The notes under the pieces were generated by a model, which was not told the DNA's origin, did no database searches, and saw nothing but the letters and a program-made list of their open reading frames with translations. Made by a program: the position numbers and the translations under genes. Positions 16,723-25,547 of a stretch of 64,000 nt of DNA are shown here, in pieces. Numbering within the stretch: position 1 is the first letter of the stretch; each line of letters opens with the position of its first letter. This stretch comes from Streptomyces sp. NBC_00820 (GTDB lineage: Bacteria > Actinomycetota > Actinomycetes > Streptomycetales > Streptomycetaceae), in NCBI RefSeq assembly GCF_036347055.1, contig NZ_CP108882.1, positions 2,989,001 to 3,053,000 on the forward strand, in the 5' to 3' direction.

Positions 16723-17811
16723 CTAGGGTCTTTCTTCCGGATCAGGCCGGCTCCGGTCTGCGGCGCCTTCTCTGGCCGACCCGAGCGGGGTCTGGTGCGT
16801 GCAGCTGCAAGGCGGAGGAGGGAGTCGACGCGGCGCGTCGGCGACCGACGACAACGCAGCAGATGTGCGTGCCAGACCCCGCGACCCCGGCAAGATCCGG
16901 AAGAGAGGCCCTAGTTCGGGATTGGCGGGCGAATACTCCGGTGCGGACCAGCGCAGCGGCACGGCCGCCTCGGTCGCGACGGCCCCGGTGACGGTGAAGC
17001 GGACGGTCCGCTCGCCGTCGGCGCCGAACTCGGTGCGCGCCTCCCCGGTGAGCTGGAGGGTGTCGCCGGTCGTCCAGTCCAGGAAGAGCAGTCCGGCGCG
17101 GGGGTCGGTGCGGAGGTTGCCGAGGGTGAGGAACATGGCGTTGCCGGGGTAGTCGGACCAGGTGAGTTCGCACGGTGAGGTGACCTTCACGAAGCCTGGG
17201 TTGCCTCCGCGGTGGCTGACGTCGGCGCCGGCGCCGTGCACGGTGGCGAGGAAGAAGGTGTCGGCGGACTCGATGAACCGGACCTGTCCGGGGGTCGGCC
17301 GGGACGTGTGCTCGGGGCGGCCCGGTGCACGGTCGTCGAGGTGCTCGCAGGACTCCCTGCGCTGGATGTACCGCGGGCAGTTGGAGAAGACCTGGTCGGC
17401 CTCGACGGCGAAGCCCCGGGGGGTGGGGCGGAGGCGGCCGTTGAGGCGCATCCGGCGGCGGGTGCGGGGGTCGAGGGCGAGGGTGCCGACGGGGGTGCCG
17501 GGGGTGGCCAGGGCCGCCGCGAGCGGGCCGGCCGGGGGCGGGCCTCCCGCGGCGCCGGTCCTGACGGACATCTGCCGGGGCCCGGTGGCCCGGACGAAGC
17601 CGGGCGTGCCGGCGAGCGGCGCGGCCCACACGCGGCCGGTGTCCGGGTCGGCCGCGCCCACGATCAGCAGGGGCTGGAGTTCCAGGAAGACCGCGGCGAC
17701 CGGCTTGATGTCCCGGCCGAGGGAGCGGCCGACGTGGTCGGCACGGTCGCGGACGCCGGCCAGGTCCTGAAGGGCCCGCGAGCCCACGTGGTAGACGCTC
17801 ATGGCGCTCAT
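16723..17811 (-). CDS. Pyridoxamine 5'-phosphate oxidase-family (PPOX/split-barrel) flavoprotein
   Basis: This 362-residue protein carries a split-barrel flavin-binding fold. The N-terminal half shows PVAAVFLELQPLLIVGAADPD and a segment ending in PRQMSVR. The C-terminal half repeats the fold with FFLATVHGAGADVSHRGG and MFLTLGNLRTDPRAGLLFLD. Cys residues in the middle (NCPRYIQRRESCEHL) are typical of this long subfamily. The last 45 residues are Pro/Cys/Arg-rich and do not look like the fold, so the natural end may have been extended by loss of a stop or a frameshift. It starts 11 bp after the VOC gene, with GGGAGG upstream, in a two-gene operon facing the CGNR regulator. Confidence 0.78.
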   Translation of the reverse strand: MSAMSVYHVGSRALQDLAGVRDRADHVGRSLGRDIKPVAAVFLELQPLLIVGAADPDTGRVWAAPLAGTPGFVRATGPRQMSVRTGAAGGPPPAGPLAAALATPGTPVGTLALDPRTRRRMRLNGRLRPTPRGFAVEADQVFSNCPRYIQRRESCEHLDDRAPGRPEHTSRPTPGQVRFIESADTFFLATVHGAGADVSHRGGNPGFVKVTSPCELTWSDYPGNAMFLTLGNLRTDPRAGLLFLDWTTGDTLQLTGEARTEFGADGERTVRFTVTGAVATEAAVPLRWSAPEYSPANPELGPLFRILPGSRGLARTSAALSSVADAPRRLPPPPCSCTHQTPLGSAREGAADRSRPDPEERP

Positions 17812-17822
17812 GACCCTCCCGT

Positions 17823-18275
17823 CTAGAAGAAACCGCAGGTCGGAGCGGAGCCGAGCGGGGCGGGGGCACCCTCGGCGCCCTCGGGGACGGAGATCTCCAG
17901 GCGGGTGCCGTCGGGGTCGTGGAAGAAGATCCCGCCGGAGGCGGAGCCCTCCCGGTGGGCGACCAGGCCGTCGTGGGCGAAGGCCACGCCCGCATCCCGC
18001 AGCGCGCTCTCGTACCGCCGGACCCGGTCCACCGATTCGGCGGTGAAGGCGAGGTGGTGCAGTCCGGCGCGCCCGTCGTCGTAGGCGCCCCGCGCCTGCT
18101 GCCAGAGGGTGAGCACGGGGGCGCCGTCGCGGTCCGGTCCGCCGAGGAAGGCGTATCGGCGGTCGTCCTCCTTGCCCTCGGCGAGCAGCGTGAAGCCCAG
18201 GAGGTCCCGGTAGAAGGCGAGGGAGCGGTCGAGGTCGGTGACGTTGAGGCCGGTGTGGCCGGGGCGCAGGGTCAT
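17823..18275 (-). CDS. VOC-family (glyoxalase/dioxygenase superfamily) protein
   Basis: This 150-residue metal-binding protein has two beta-alpha-beta-beta-beta units: LRPGHTGLNVTDLDRSLAFY at the start, with a His ligand, and RAGLHHLAFTAESVDRVRRY in the middle. The C-terminal GIFFHDPDGTRLEISVPEG carries the final Glu ligand. It probably detoxifies or rearranges a reactive compound, but the exact reaction (lyase, antibiotic binding or dioxygenase) cannot be deduced. It is first in an operon with the PPOX protein. The 109-bp gap to the divergent CGNR gene carries GGTTAG-type inverted repeats that may be the operator. Confidence 0.88.
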   Translation of the reverse strand: MTLRPGHTGLNVTDLDRSLAFYRDLLGFTLLAEGKEDDRRYAFLGGPDRDGAPVLTLWQQARGAYDDGRAGLHHLAFTAESVDRVRRYESALRDAGVAFAHDGLVAHREGSASGGIFFHDPDGTRLEISVPEGAEGAPAPLGSAPTCGFF

Positions 18276-18295
18276 GGCTCTCCCTTTCGGATGCT

Positions 18296-18366
18296 CTAAC
18301 CGTCGTATGCCACATTAGGCGGTTAGATAGGGCGCGTCAACCGGTCACGTATCCTTGAGTGGTTAG
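18296..18366. promoter_or_regulatory. Divergent promoter with CTAACCG/CGGTTAG inverted repeat and an extra GGTTAG
   Basis: Between the VOC and CGNR genes, CTAACCG (18296-18302) and CGGTTAG (18320-18326) form an inverted repeat with a 17-base spacer. A further GGTTAG lies at 18361-18366, just before the CGNR ribosome site. This pattern could be the binding site of the CGNR regulator. Confidence 0.45.
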
Positions 18367-18383
18367 CCGACAAGGAGTGTCCG

Positions 18384-18929
18384 ATGCCCGCTGCCGCTCG
18401 CGATCCACGCCCGCTCACCGGTGAGCCCCTCGCGCTCGACCTGCTCAACACCCGCTGGAACACGGAGGGCTCGGGCCGGGACCTGCTCGACGACGCCGAG
18501 GGGCTCGCGGTGTGGCTGGCGGCCAACGGGCTCGACGGCGCCCACCCGGCCGGCCCGGACGTGCTGCGGCACCTGCGCCAGGCGCGCGAGGCGCTGCGGA
18601 CCGCGGTGGACGGGTCACCGCGGGAGGGGGCGCCGCTCGTGGACGCCGTACTGGCACACGGGCGCGTCCGGGTCCGGCTGACCGCCGACGGCGCCGCCGA
18701 GGAGCCCGAGTTCGCCGACCCGTCCTGGGGGCCGGCGTGGCTCGCCGCCCGGAACTACCTGGACCTGCTCGCGAAGGCCCCGGACCGGATCCGCGTGTGC
18801 GCGCACGAGACATGCGTCCTGCACTTCTTCGACACGTCCCGCAACGGCACCCGCCGCTGGTGCTCGATGGCTGCCTGCGGCAACCGCGCGAAGGCGTCCC
18901 GGCATTACGCCCGCGCGAAGGAAAGCTGA
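18384..18929 (+). CDS. CGNR zinc-finger (ABATE domain) transcriptional regulator
   Basis: This 181-residue protein pairs an N-terminal stress-response ABATE domain (from about residue 15, EPLALDLLNTRWNTEGSG) with a C-terminal CGNR treble-clef zinc finger. The finger shows RVCAHETCVLHFFDTSRNG, then RRWCSMAACGNRAKASRHY, giving four Cys ligands and the CGNR signature itself. Such proteins are thought to bind DNA and sense a small ligand. Divergent orientation from the VOC/PPOX pair suggests it regulates them. AAGGAG lies before ATG 18384. A terminator hairpin follows 24 bp after the stop. Confidence 0.88.
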   Translation: MPAAARDPRPLTGEPLALDLLNTRWNTEGSGRDLLDDAEGLAVWLAANGLDGAHPAGPDVLRHLRQAREALRTAVDGSPREGAPLVDAVLAHGRVRVRLTADGAAEEPEFADPSWGPAWLAARNYLDLLAKAPDRIRVCAHETCVLHFFDTSRNGTRRWCSMAACGNRAKASRHYARAKES

Positions 18930-18953
18930 GCGAAACCGGACGGATTCCGCTCC

Positions 18954-18979
18954 AACCCGCTCACATCACATCGCGGGTT
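18954..18979 (+). terminator. Terminator after the CGNR gene
   Basis: AACCCGC at 18954-18960 pairs with GCGGGTT at 18973-18979 across a 12-base loop and is followed by TTT. Confidence 0.6.
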
Positions 18980-19086
18980 TTCCCCATACATCCATATCGG
19001 TTCGGTCAACGGGTCCCAAAATTCTGTCCCTTGGGTAAGGCTGTGCGCTCGTCCGGCACAGGACTCCTCACCTACAAGGGACGTCG

Positions 19087-22000
19087 ATGACCCATACCTC
19101 CGAGCGCGATCCGATATCCGGCCCGAGACGCGTGGCCCGCATAGCCGTGGCCGTGGGTGTGCTGGCCGCCCTCTCCGCGGCCGGGCCGGTCCCGCTGGCC
19201 CTCGCCGCGGACCAGCCGCCCGCCACGGCCGACCCCGCCGTCAAGTCCGCGCACGACAAGCTCGGTTCGGACGACGCCGACCTCCTCGCCGAGGCCAGGG
19301 CGGACGGCACCAAGAACGTCACCATGATGATCGCGACGAAGCCCGGGCAGACCGAGCAGGTCGCCGGCGAGCTGGACGCGGTCAAGGGCGGCTCGGTGGG
19401 CCGCACCTACGACAAGCTCGGATACGTCCGCGCCACCGTCCCGACGGCCAGGGCGCAGTCGGCCATCGCCGCCGCCGCGAAGCTGTCCTCGGTGCAGGCC
19501 ATCGACCTGAGGCAGGAGATCCAGCTCGACGACCCGACGCCGAGCGCGGACACCGCCCAGGGCGCCAAGGCGGGTGCCGCGGCGGGCACTTACTCCGCTC
19601 CGGGCAAGAACACCCCGGCGGAGAACCCGTACAACCCGTCCTTCGAGACCGGTGCCGTCGACTTCGTGAAGGAGCACCCGAAGGCGGACGGCCGGGGTGT
19701 CACCATCGGCATCCTCGACTCCGGCGTCGACCTCGGCCACCCGGCGCTGCAGAAGACCTCCACCGGCGAGCGGAAGATCGTCGACTGGGTCACCTCGACG
19801 GACCCGATCGTCGACAGCGACGCCACCTGGCGCCCGATGGTCACCGCGGTCTCCGGGCCCTCCTTCACCGCCGGCGGCCTGTCCTGGACCGCGCCCGCGG
19901 GCTCGTACGAGTTCAGCACCTTCAAGGAGTCGGCCACCACCGGCGGCGACGAGGCGGGCGACCTCGACCGGGACGGCGACACCACCGACAGCTGGGGCGT
20001 GCTGTACGACCCGGCGGCCGGCACGGTCACGCTGGACCTGAACAACAACCACGACTTCACCGACGACACGCCGATGAAGCCGTACAAGGACGGTTACCAG
20101 GTCGGCTACTTCGGCACCGACAACCCGGCGACCGACGTCGTCGAGCGGGTGCCGTTCGTCGTGCAGATCCGCAAGGACGTCCCCATGGACCCCTTCGGCG
20201 GGACCTGGGTCGGCAAGAAGGCCGACTTCGTCAACATCGGCGTCATCGAGTCCGAGCACGGCACCCACGTCGCCGGCATCACCTCCGCCAACGGCCTGTT
20301 CGGCGGGAAGATGAACGGCGCCGCCCCCGGCGCGAAGATCGTCTCCTCGCGCGCCTGCACCTGGACCGGCGGCTGCACCAACGTCGCGCTCACCGAGGGC
20401 ATGCTCGACCTGGTCGTCAACCGGGGCGTCGACATCGTCAACATGTCGATAGGCGGCCTGCCGGCGCTGAACGACGGCAACAACGCGCGCTCCGCGCTGT
20501 ACACCCGGCTCATCGACACCTACGGCGTCCAGCTCGTGATCTCCGCGGGCAACTCCGGCCCCGGCGCCAACACCATCGGCGACCCCGGCCTGGCCGACAA
20601 GGTGATCTCGGTCGGTGCGGGCATCTCCAAGGCGACCTGGGCCGCGAACTACGGCTCGGCGGTGGAGACGAAGTACGCGATGATGCCGTTCTCCTCGCGC
20701 GGCCCGCGTGAGGACGGCGGTTTCACCCCGACTCTGGTCGCGCCCGGCGCCGCGATCAACACCACCCAGACCTGGCTGCCCGGCGCCCCGGTCGCCGAGT
20801 CCGGCTACACGCTGCCGGCCGGCTACTCCATGCTCCAGGGCACCTCGATGGCCTCCCCGCAGGCGACGGGCGCCTCGGCGCTGCTGCTGTCCGCCGCGAA
20901 GCAGAAGGGCATCGCCCTGACGCCCGCCACCCTGCGCACGGCACTGACCTCGACCGCCGACCACATCCCCGGTGTGCAGGCGTACGAGGAGGGCGCGGGC
21001 CGGATCAACGTCGTGGACGCCTGGGACTCCATCAAGGACGGCGCCACCTCGCACGACGCCGCGCCCATGAACTACGCCGTCAAGGCCCCGGTCGACACCG
21101 CGATCGACTTCGCCCTGAAGACCCCGGGCTTCGGCACCGGCCTGTACGACCGCGAGGGCGGCCTGAAGGCGGGCCAGAAGAAGACGTACGACGTCACGAT
21201 CACCCGCACCTCCGGCCCGGACAAGCCCGTCCGGCACGAGCTGTACTTCGCGAACAACGCCGAGCACACCTTCCGGATCCTCGGTGACGACGTCGTCGGC
21301 CTGCCGCTGAACCAGCCGGTGACCGTCAAGGTCCAGGCGGCCCCGAAGTCGGCGGGCCTCAAGAGCGCGATCCTCGAGGTCGACGACCCGCGCACGGAGG
21401 GCACCGACCAGCAGGTCCTCACCACCGTCGTCGTCTCCACCCCGGTGAACTACGCCTGGTCGGCGTCGGGTTCGGTGCAGCGCAACAGCACTCGCTCGTA
21501 CTTCCTGACCGTGCCCGAGGGCGCGAAGTCGCTGGAGGTCGCGATCGGCGGGCTGAAGGACAAGAGCCAGACCCGGTTCATCGCCATCCACCCGTACGGC
21601 ACTCCGGTCGACGACACCTCCACGCCGAAGTGCTACAACAACTACCTCGACGGCAACGGCTGCAAGCCCGACGTGCGTTCCTACGCCGACCCGCAGCCCG
21701 GCGTCTGGGAGGTCGAGGTCGAGGCGCGCCGCACCTCGCCGCTGCTCGACAACCCGTACAAGCTGGACGCCACCGTGCTCGGCGCGGCCTTCGACCCGGA
21801 GACCGTGACCGTGCCCGAGGCGAAGGTCGGCACCCCGGCCACCGCCTCCTGGAAGGTGACGAACGCGTACGCCGCCCTGGACGGCAAGCTGGTCGGCGGC
21901 CCGCTCGGCTCCTCCAAGACGGCCCGCCCGGCAGTCAAGGAGGGCGACACGCAGACCACCACGGTGGACGTGCCGGCCGGCGCCAAGTCCCTGGACGTCG

Positions 22001-22410
22001 CGATCGGCGGGGTCTCCGACACCGCCGCCGACCTCGACCTGACCGTGTACGACGCGAGCGGCAAGCAGGTCGCGCAGTCCGCGGACGGCGACTCGGAGGA
22101 GGCGGTCTCCATCCCGTCCCCGGCCGCCGGCACCTACACCATCGAGGTCGTGGGCTACTCGGTCCCGGCCGGCTCGACCGACTACGACTACCGGGACGTG
22201 TTCTTCTCCCCCACCCTCGGTACCGTCACGGTCGACGACTCGGCCCCGGTCAAGCTCGGCACCGGCGACTCGGCCACGGTGAGCGGCCAGGTCACCGCCG
22301 CCGCCGAGGCCCCGGCCGGCCGCGAGTTCTTCGGCCGGGTCCAGCTGGTGAACGCCCGCGGCACGGTCGCGGGCACCGGCAGCGTGAAGATCGAGAAGGT
22401 CACGCCGTAA
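19087..22410 (+). CDS. Secreted S8-family (subtilisin-like) serine peptidase, large form
   Basis: This 1107-residue exported protease begins with a long signal peptide (cationic ARIAVAVGV, hydrophobic LAALSAAGPVPLALA, cleavage near residue 40) and an inhibitor-like propeptide (about 60-150). The catalytic triad is Asp211 (GILDSGVD), His391 (HGTHVAG) and Ser587 (GTSMASPQ). Asp and His are about 180 residues apart, much more than in subtilisin, so a large domain is inserted. Beta-rich domains fill the region from about 650 onwards, including two pre-peptidase C-terminal-like segments (AKSLEVAIGG near 815 and AKSLDVAIGG near 965). AAGGGA precedes the ATG. It probably degrades extracellular protein during growth on complex medium or development. 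Confidence 0.92.
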   Translation: MTHTSERDPISGPRRVARIAVAVGVLAALSAAGPVPLALAADQPPATADPAVKSAHDKLGSDDADLLAEARADGTKNVTMMIATKPGQTEQVAGELDAVKGGSVGRTYDKLGYVRATVPTARAQSAIAAAAKLSSVQAIDLRQEIQLDDPTPSADTAQGAKAGAAAGTYSAPGKNTPAENPYNPSFETGAVDFVKEHPKADGRGVTIGILDSGVDLGHPALQKTSTGERKIVDWVTSTDPIVDSDATWRPMVTAVSGPSFTAGGLSWTAPAGSYEFSTFKESATTGGDEAGDLDRDGDTTDSWGVLYDPAAGTVTLDLNNNHDFTDDTPMKPYKDGYQVGYFGTDNPATDVVERVPFVVQIRKDVPMDPFGGTWVGKKADFVNIGVIESEHGTHVAGITSANGLFGGKMNGAAPGAKIVSSRACTWTGGCTNVALTEGMLDLVVNRGVDIVNMSIGGLPALNDGNNARSALYTRLIDTYGVQLVISAGNSGPGANTIGDPGLADKVISVGAGISKATWAANYGSAVETKYAMMPFSSRGPREDGGFTPTLVAPGAAINTTQTWLPGAPVAESGYTLPAGYSMLQGTSMASPQATGASALLLSAAKQKGIALTPATLRTALTSTADHIPGVQAYEEGAGRINVVDAWDSIKDGATSHDAAPMNYAVKAPVDTAIDFALKTPGFGTGLYDREGGLKAGQKKTYDVTITRTSGPDKPVRHELYFANNAEHTFRILGDDVVGLPLNQPVTVKVQAAPKSAGLKSAILEVDDPRTEGTDQQVLTTVVVSTPVNYAWSASGSVQRNSTRSYFLTVPEGAKSLEVAIGGLKDKSQTRFIAIHPYGTPVDDTSTPKCYNNYLDGNGCKPDVRSYADPQPGVWEVEVEARRTSPLLDNPYKLDATVLGAAFDPETVTVPEAKVGTPATASWKVTNAYAALDGKLVGGPLGSSKTARPAVKEGDTQTTTVDVPAGAKSLDVAIGGVSDTAADLDLTVYDASGKQVAQSADGDSEEAVSIPSPAAGTYTIEVVGYSVPAGSTDYDYRDVFFSPTLGTVTVDDSAPVKLGTGDSATVSGQVTAAAEAPAGREFFGRVQLVNARGTVAGTGSVKIEKVTP

Positions 22411-22540
22411 CGGGGTGATCCCCGGGGATCGACGGGTCCCGAAGGCCCCGAGGGTGGCAAGGGCCCCAGGGGTTCCGGGGCCCAGCGGTCCCAGGGGTTC
22501 GCCGAGTGGGGGCGGGTGTCCGGTTTCCGGGTGCCCGCCC
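22411..22540. other. Convergent gap with 14-bp palindrome
   Basis: This 130-bp gap lies between two convergent genes. A perfect palindrome GATCCCCGGGGATC (22417-22430) directly follows the protease stop and may serve as a terminator. The rest is GC-rich with short GGGGCC/GGCCCC arms. Confidence 0.4.
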
Positions 22541-23476
22541 TCACGGCTTGCCGGTCGGCTCCCCGTCCTGCGGGCACGTGGTGTGCCGCGCCTCGGGCAG
22601 CGTCTCGGTGATCCAGGCCCGGTTGACGGCCACACGGGCGTCTCCCACGGCCCACAGGCTCGCGGTGTCCCGGCCCCGGCCGACCCCGACGAGCACGTGC
22701 TGTCCCTCGCGCGGGGCCGGACTCGCGCCGCCGTCGAGAACGAAGCCGACCTCGGCCGGACCGCGGGCGGGCTCGTAGGAGCGGGTCACGGTGAGCACGA
22801 TCCGGGTCCACGGGTCCTGCGGCAGCCGCTCCACCTTCGCCACGGTGCCCTCCGCGACCAGCCGGTAGCAGGCCAGGGCCGACGCCGGGTCGGAGGGGCG
22901 CCCGTCGTCACCGGACACCTCCGCCGCACCCTGGTCGGCGCTCTTCGCGTCGGCCGCGCTCCCGCCCGTCCCCGCGCCCCCGCCCGGCCGGGCCGCCAGC
23001 CACCCGAGCCCGGCGACCATCCCGAGGGCCGCGGCACCGGCGAGCGAACCGAGCGCGATCCGCAGGGCCCGGCGCCGGCCGGTGGGGCGCCCCGGACGCG
23101 GAGGGCGGGCCGGGCGTGCGGGGGCGGTGGGGCGCGGGGTGCCCCGGGGGCGTCCGCCGGACCCGGAGGCAACGGTCCGCTCCCTTGCCGGCCCCTCCCC
23201 CGCCGGCTCGTCCCCGGCCGGCTCGTCCGCCGTCAGCGCCTCCCCCGTCAATGCCTCGGCGATCCACGTCAGTTCCCGCCGCAGCACCGCCACGTCGGCT
23301 TCGGCCGCGCGGTGTCGGGCGAGGAAGGAGGCGTCCAGGCGCGCGGCTGCCGGCAGCGGGGTCTCGGTGATCGCGGCCATCAGGGCGTCCATGCCGTCGT
23401 ACTCCGCGGCATCCCCGGTGCCGTCGGCACCCTCGACTCCGTCGACGCCGTCGGCGTCCTCGTGTTCGGCGGTCAT
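22541..23476 (-). CDS. Single-pass membrane protein, probable partner (anti-sigma-like) of the adjacent ECF sigma factor
   Basis: This 311-residue protein starts one base after the sigma-factor stop, so the pair is co-translated. The N-terminal cytoplasmic part is acidic with a conserved helix (DALMAAITETPLPAAARLDA), then an acidic/Pro-rich linker. One membrane helix follows near residues 150-172 (ALRIALGSLAGAAALGMVAG). The extracytoplasmic domain carries two Cys (ALACYRL and HTTCPQ) that could pair. No His-Cys-Cys ZAS motif is visible, so it is not a classic zinc anti-sigma factor. Its role as a membrane-bound regulator rests on position and topology. Confidence 0.7.
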   Translation of the reverse strand: MTAEHEDADGVDGVEGADGTGDAAEYDGMDALMAAITETPLPAAARLDASFLARHRAAEADVAVLRRELTWIAEALTGEALTADEPAGDEPAGEGPARERTVASGSGGRPRGTPRPTAPARPARPPRPGRPTGRRRALRIALGSLAGAAALGMVAGLGWLAARPGGGAGTGGSAADAKSADQGAAEVSGDDGRPSDPASALACYRLVAEGTVAKVERLPQDPWTRIVLTVTRSYEPARGPAEVGFVLDGGASPAPREGQHVLVGVGRGRDTASLWAVGDARVAVNRAWITETLPEARHTTCPQDGEPTGKP

Positions 23477-23477
23477 C

Positions 23478-24026
23478 TCACACCACCTCGTCCTCGTGCA
23501 GCCTCTCGCGCAGCGCGCGGACCGCCGTGTGCAGCCTGCTCTTGACCGTGCCCTCGGGTATGCCCAGCTCCTCGGCGATCGCGCGCACCGGCAGGTCGGC
23601 GAAGAAGCGCAGGACGACGACCTGGCGCTGGGCGCCGGGCAGCTCGTCCAGGCCCCGGGCGACGGCGAGGGAGAGCAGGCTGGTCTCCTCGCCGGACGGG
23701 TGCGCGGGTTCGCGCAGGGAGGCCAGGCGTTCCCCCAGCCGCTCCTGGCGCCGCTTGGCCCGGTGCCAGTCCATGGCGAGGTTGGAGGCGACCACCGCGG
23801 CCCACGCGGAGACGTCGCGCGGCGCCTCGTGTCCGTTCGCGGCCCGCTCCAGCAGCCGCAGCCGTACCTGCTGCACCCCGTCCGGCAGGTCCGTCTGCGG
23901 CACCCCGCCGAGCGCGAGCACCGCCCGCACCCGGCGCTCCTGGGCCGCGTCCAGCGGGTCCTCGCCGACGCGGTCGTCCGCACCGGCGTGCACTCTCTCC
24001 TTACGGCGCGCCCCTCCGCGCAGCAC
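23478..24026 (-). CDS. ECF RNA polymerase sigma factor (SigE/sigma-70 family)
   Basis: This 182-residue sigma factor contains region 2 (VSAWAAVVASNLAMDWHRAKRR) and region 4 (LPGAQRQVVVLRFFADLPVRAIAEEL, then GIPEGTVKSRLHTAVRAL). The segment at about residues 20-65 is short and atypical for region 2.1 to 2.2. The start is GTG 24026, preceded by a GGGGGG run six bases upstream. The next gene in the operon is its likely membrane regulator. Target promoters cannot be deduced; a self-regulated promoter would lie in the 365-bp gap upstream. Confidence 0.87.
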   Translation of the reverse strand: MLRGGARRKERVHAGADDRVGEDPLDAAQERRVRAVLALGGVPQTDLPDGVQQVRLRLLERAANGHEAPRDVSAWAAVVASNLAMDWHRAKRRQERLGERLASLREPAHPSGEETSLLSLAVARGLDELPGAQRQVVVLRFFADLPVRAIAEELGIPEGTVKSRLHTAVRALRERLHEDEVV

Positions 24027-25411
<1,385 letters not shown>

Positions 25412-25428
25412 CGCGACGCCGGGCGTGC

Positions 25429-25456
25429 GGGGCGGCCTCCTCCGGGTGGCCGCCCC
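25429..25456 (+). terminator. Rho-independent-type terminator after asd
   Basis: GGGGCGGCC (25429-25437) pairs perfectly with GGCCGCCCC (25448-25456) across a ten-base loop and is followed by TTTC. Confidence 0.8.
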
Positions 25457-25547
25457 TTTCGCGTACCCGCCGCCGGACAGGGGCATCGCCTTCCCCAGGG
25501 CTCCATGGAAGGATGGCGCAACCCACACATAACGAGGAGATGACCGC

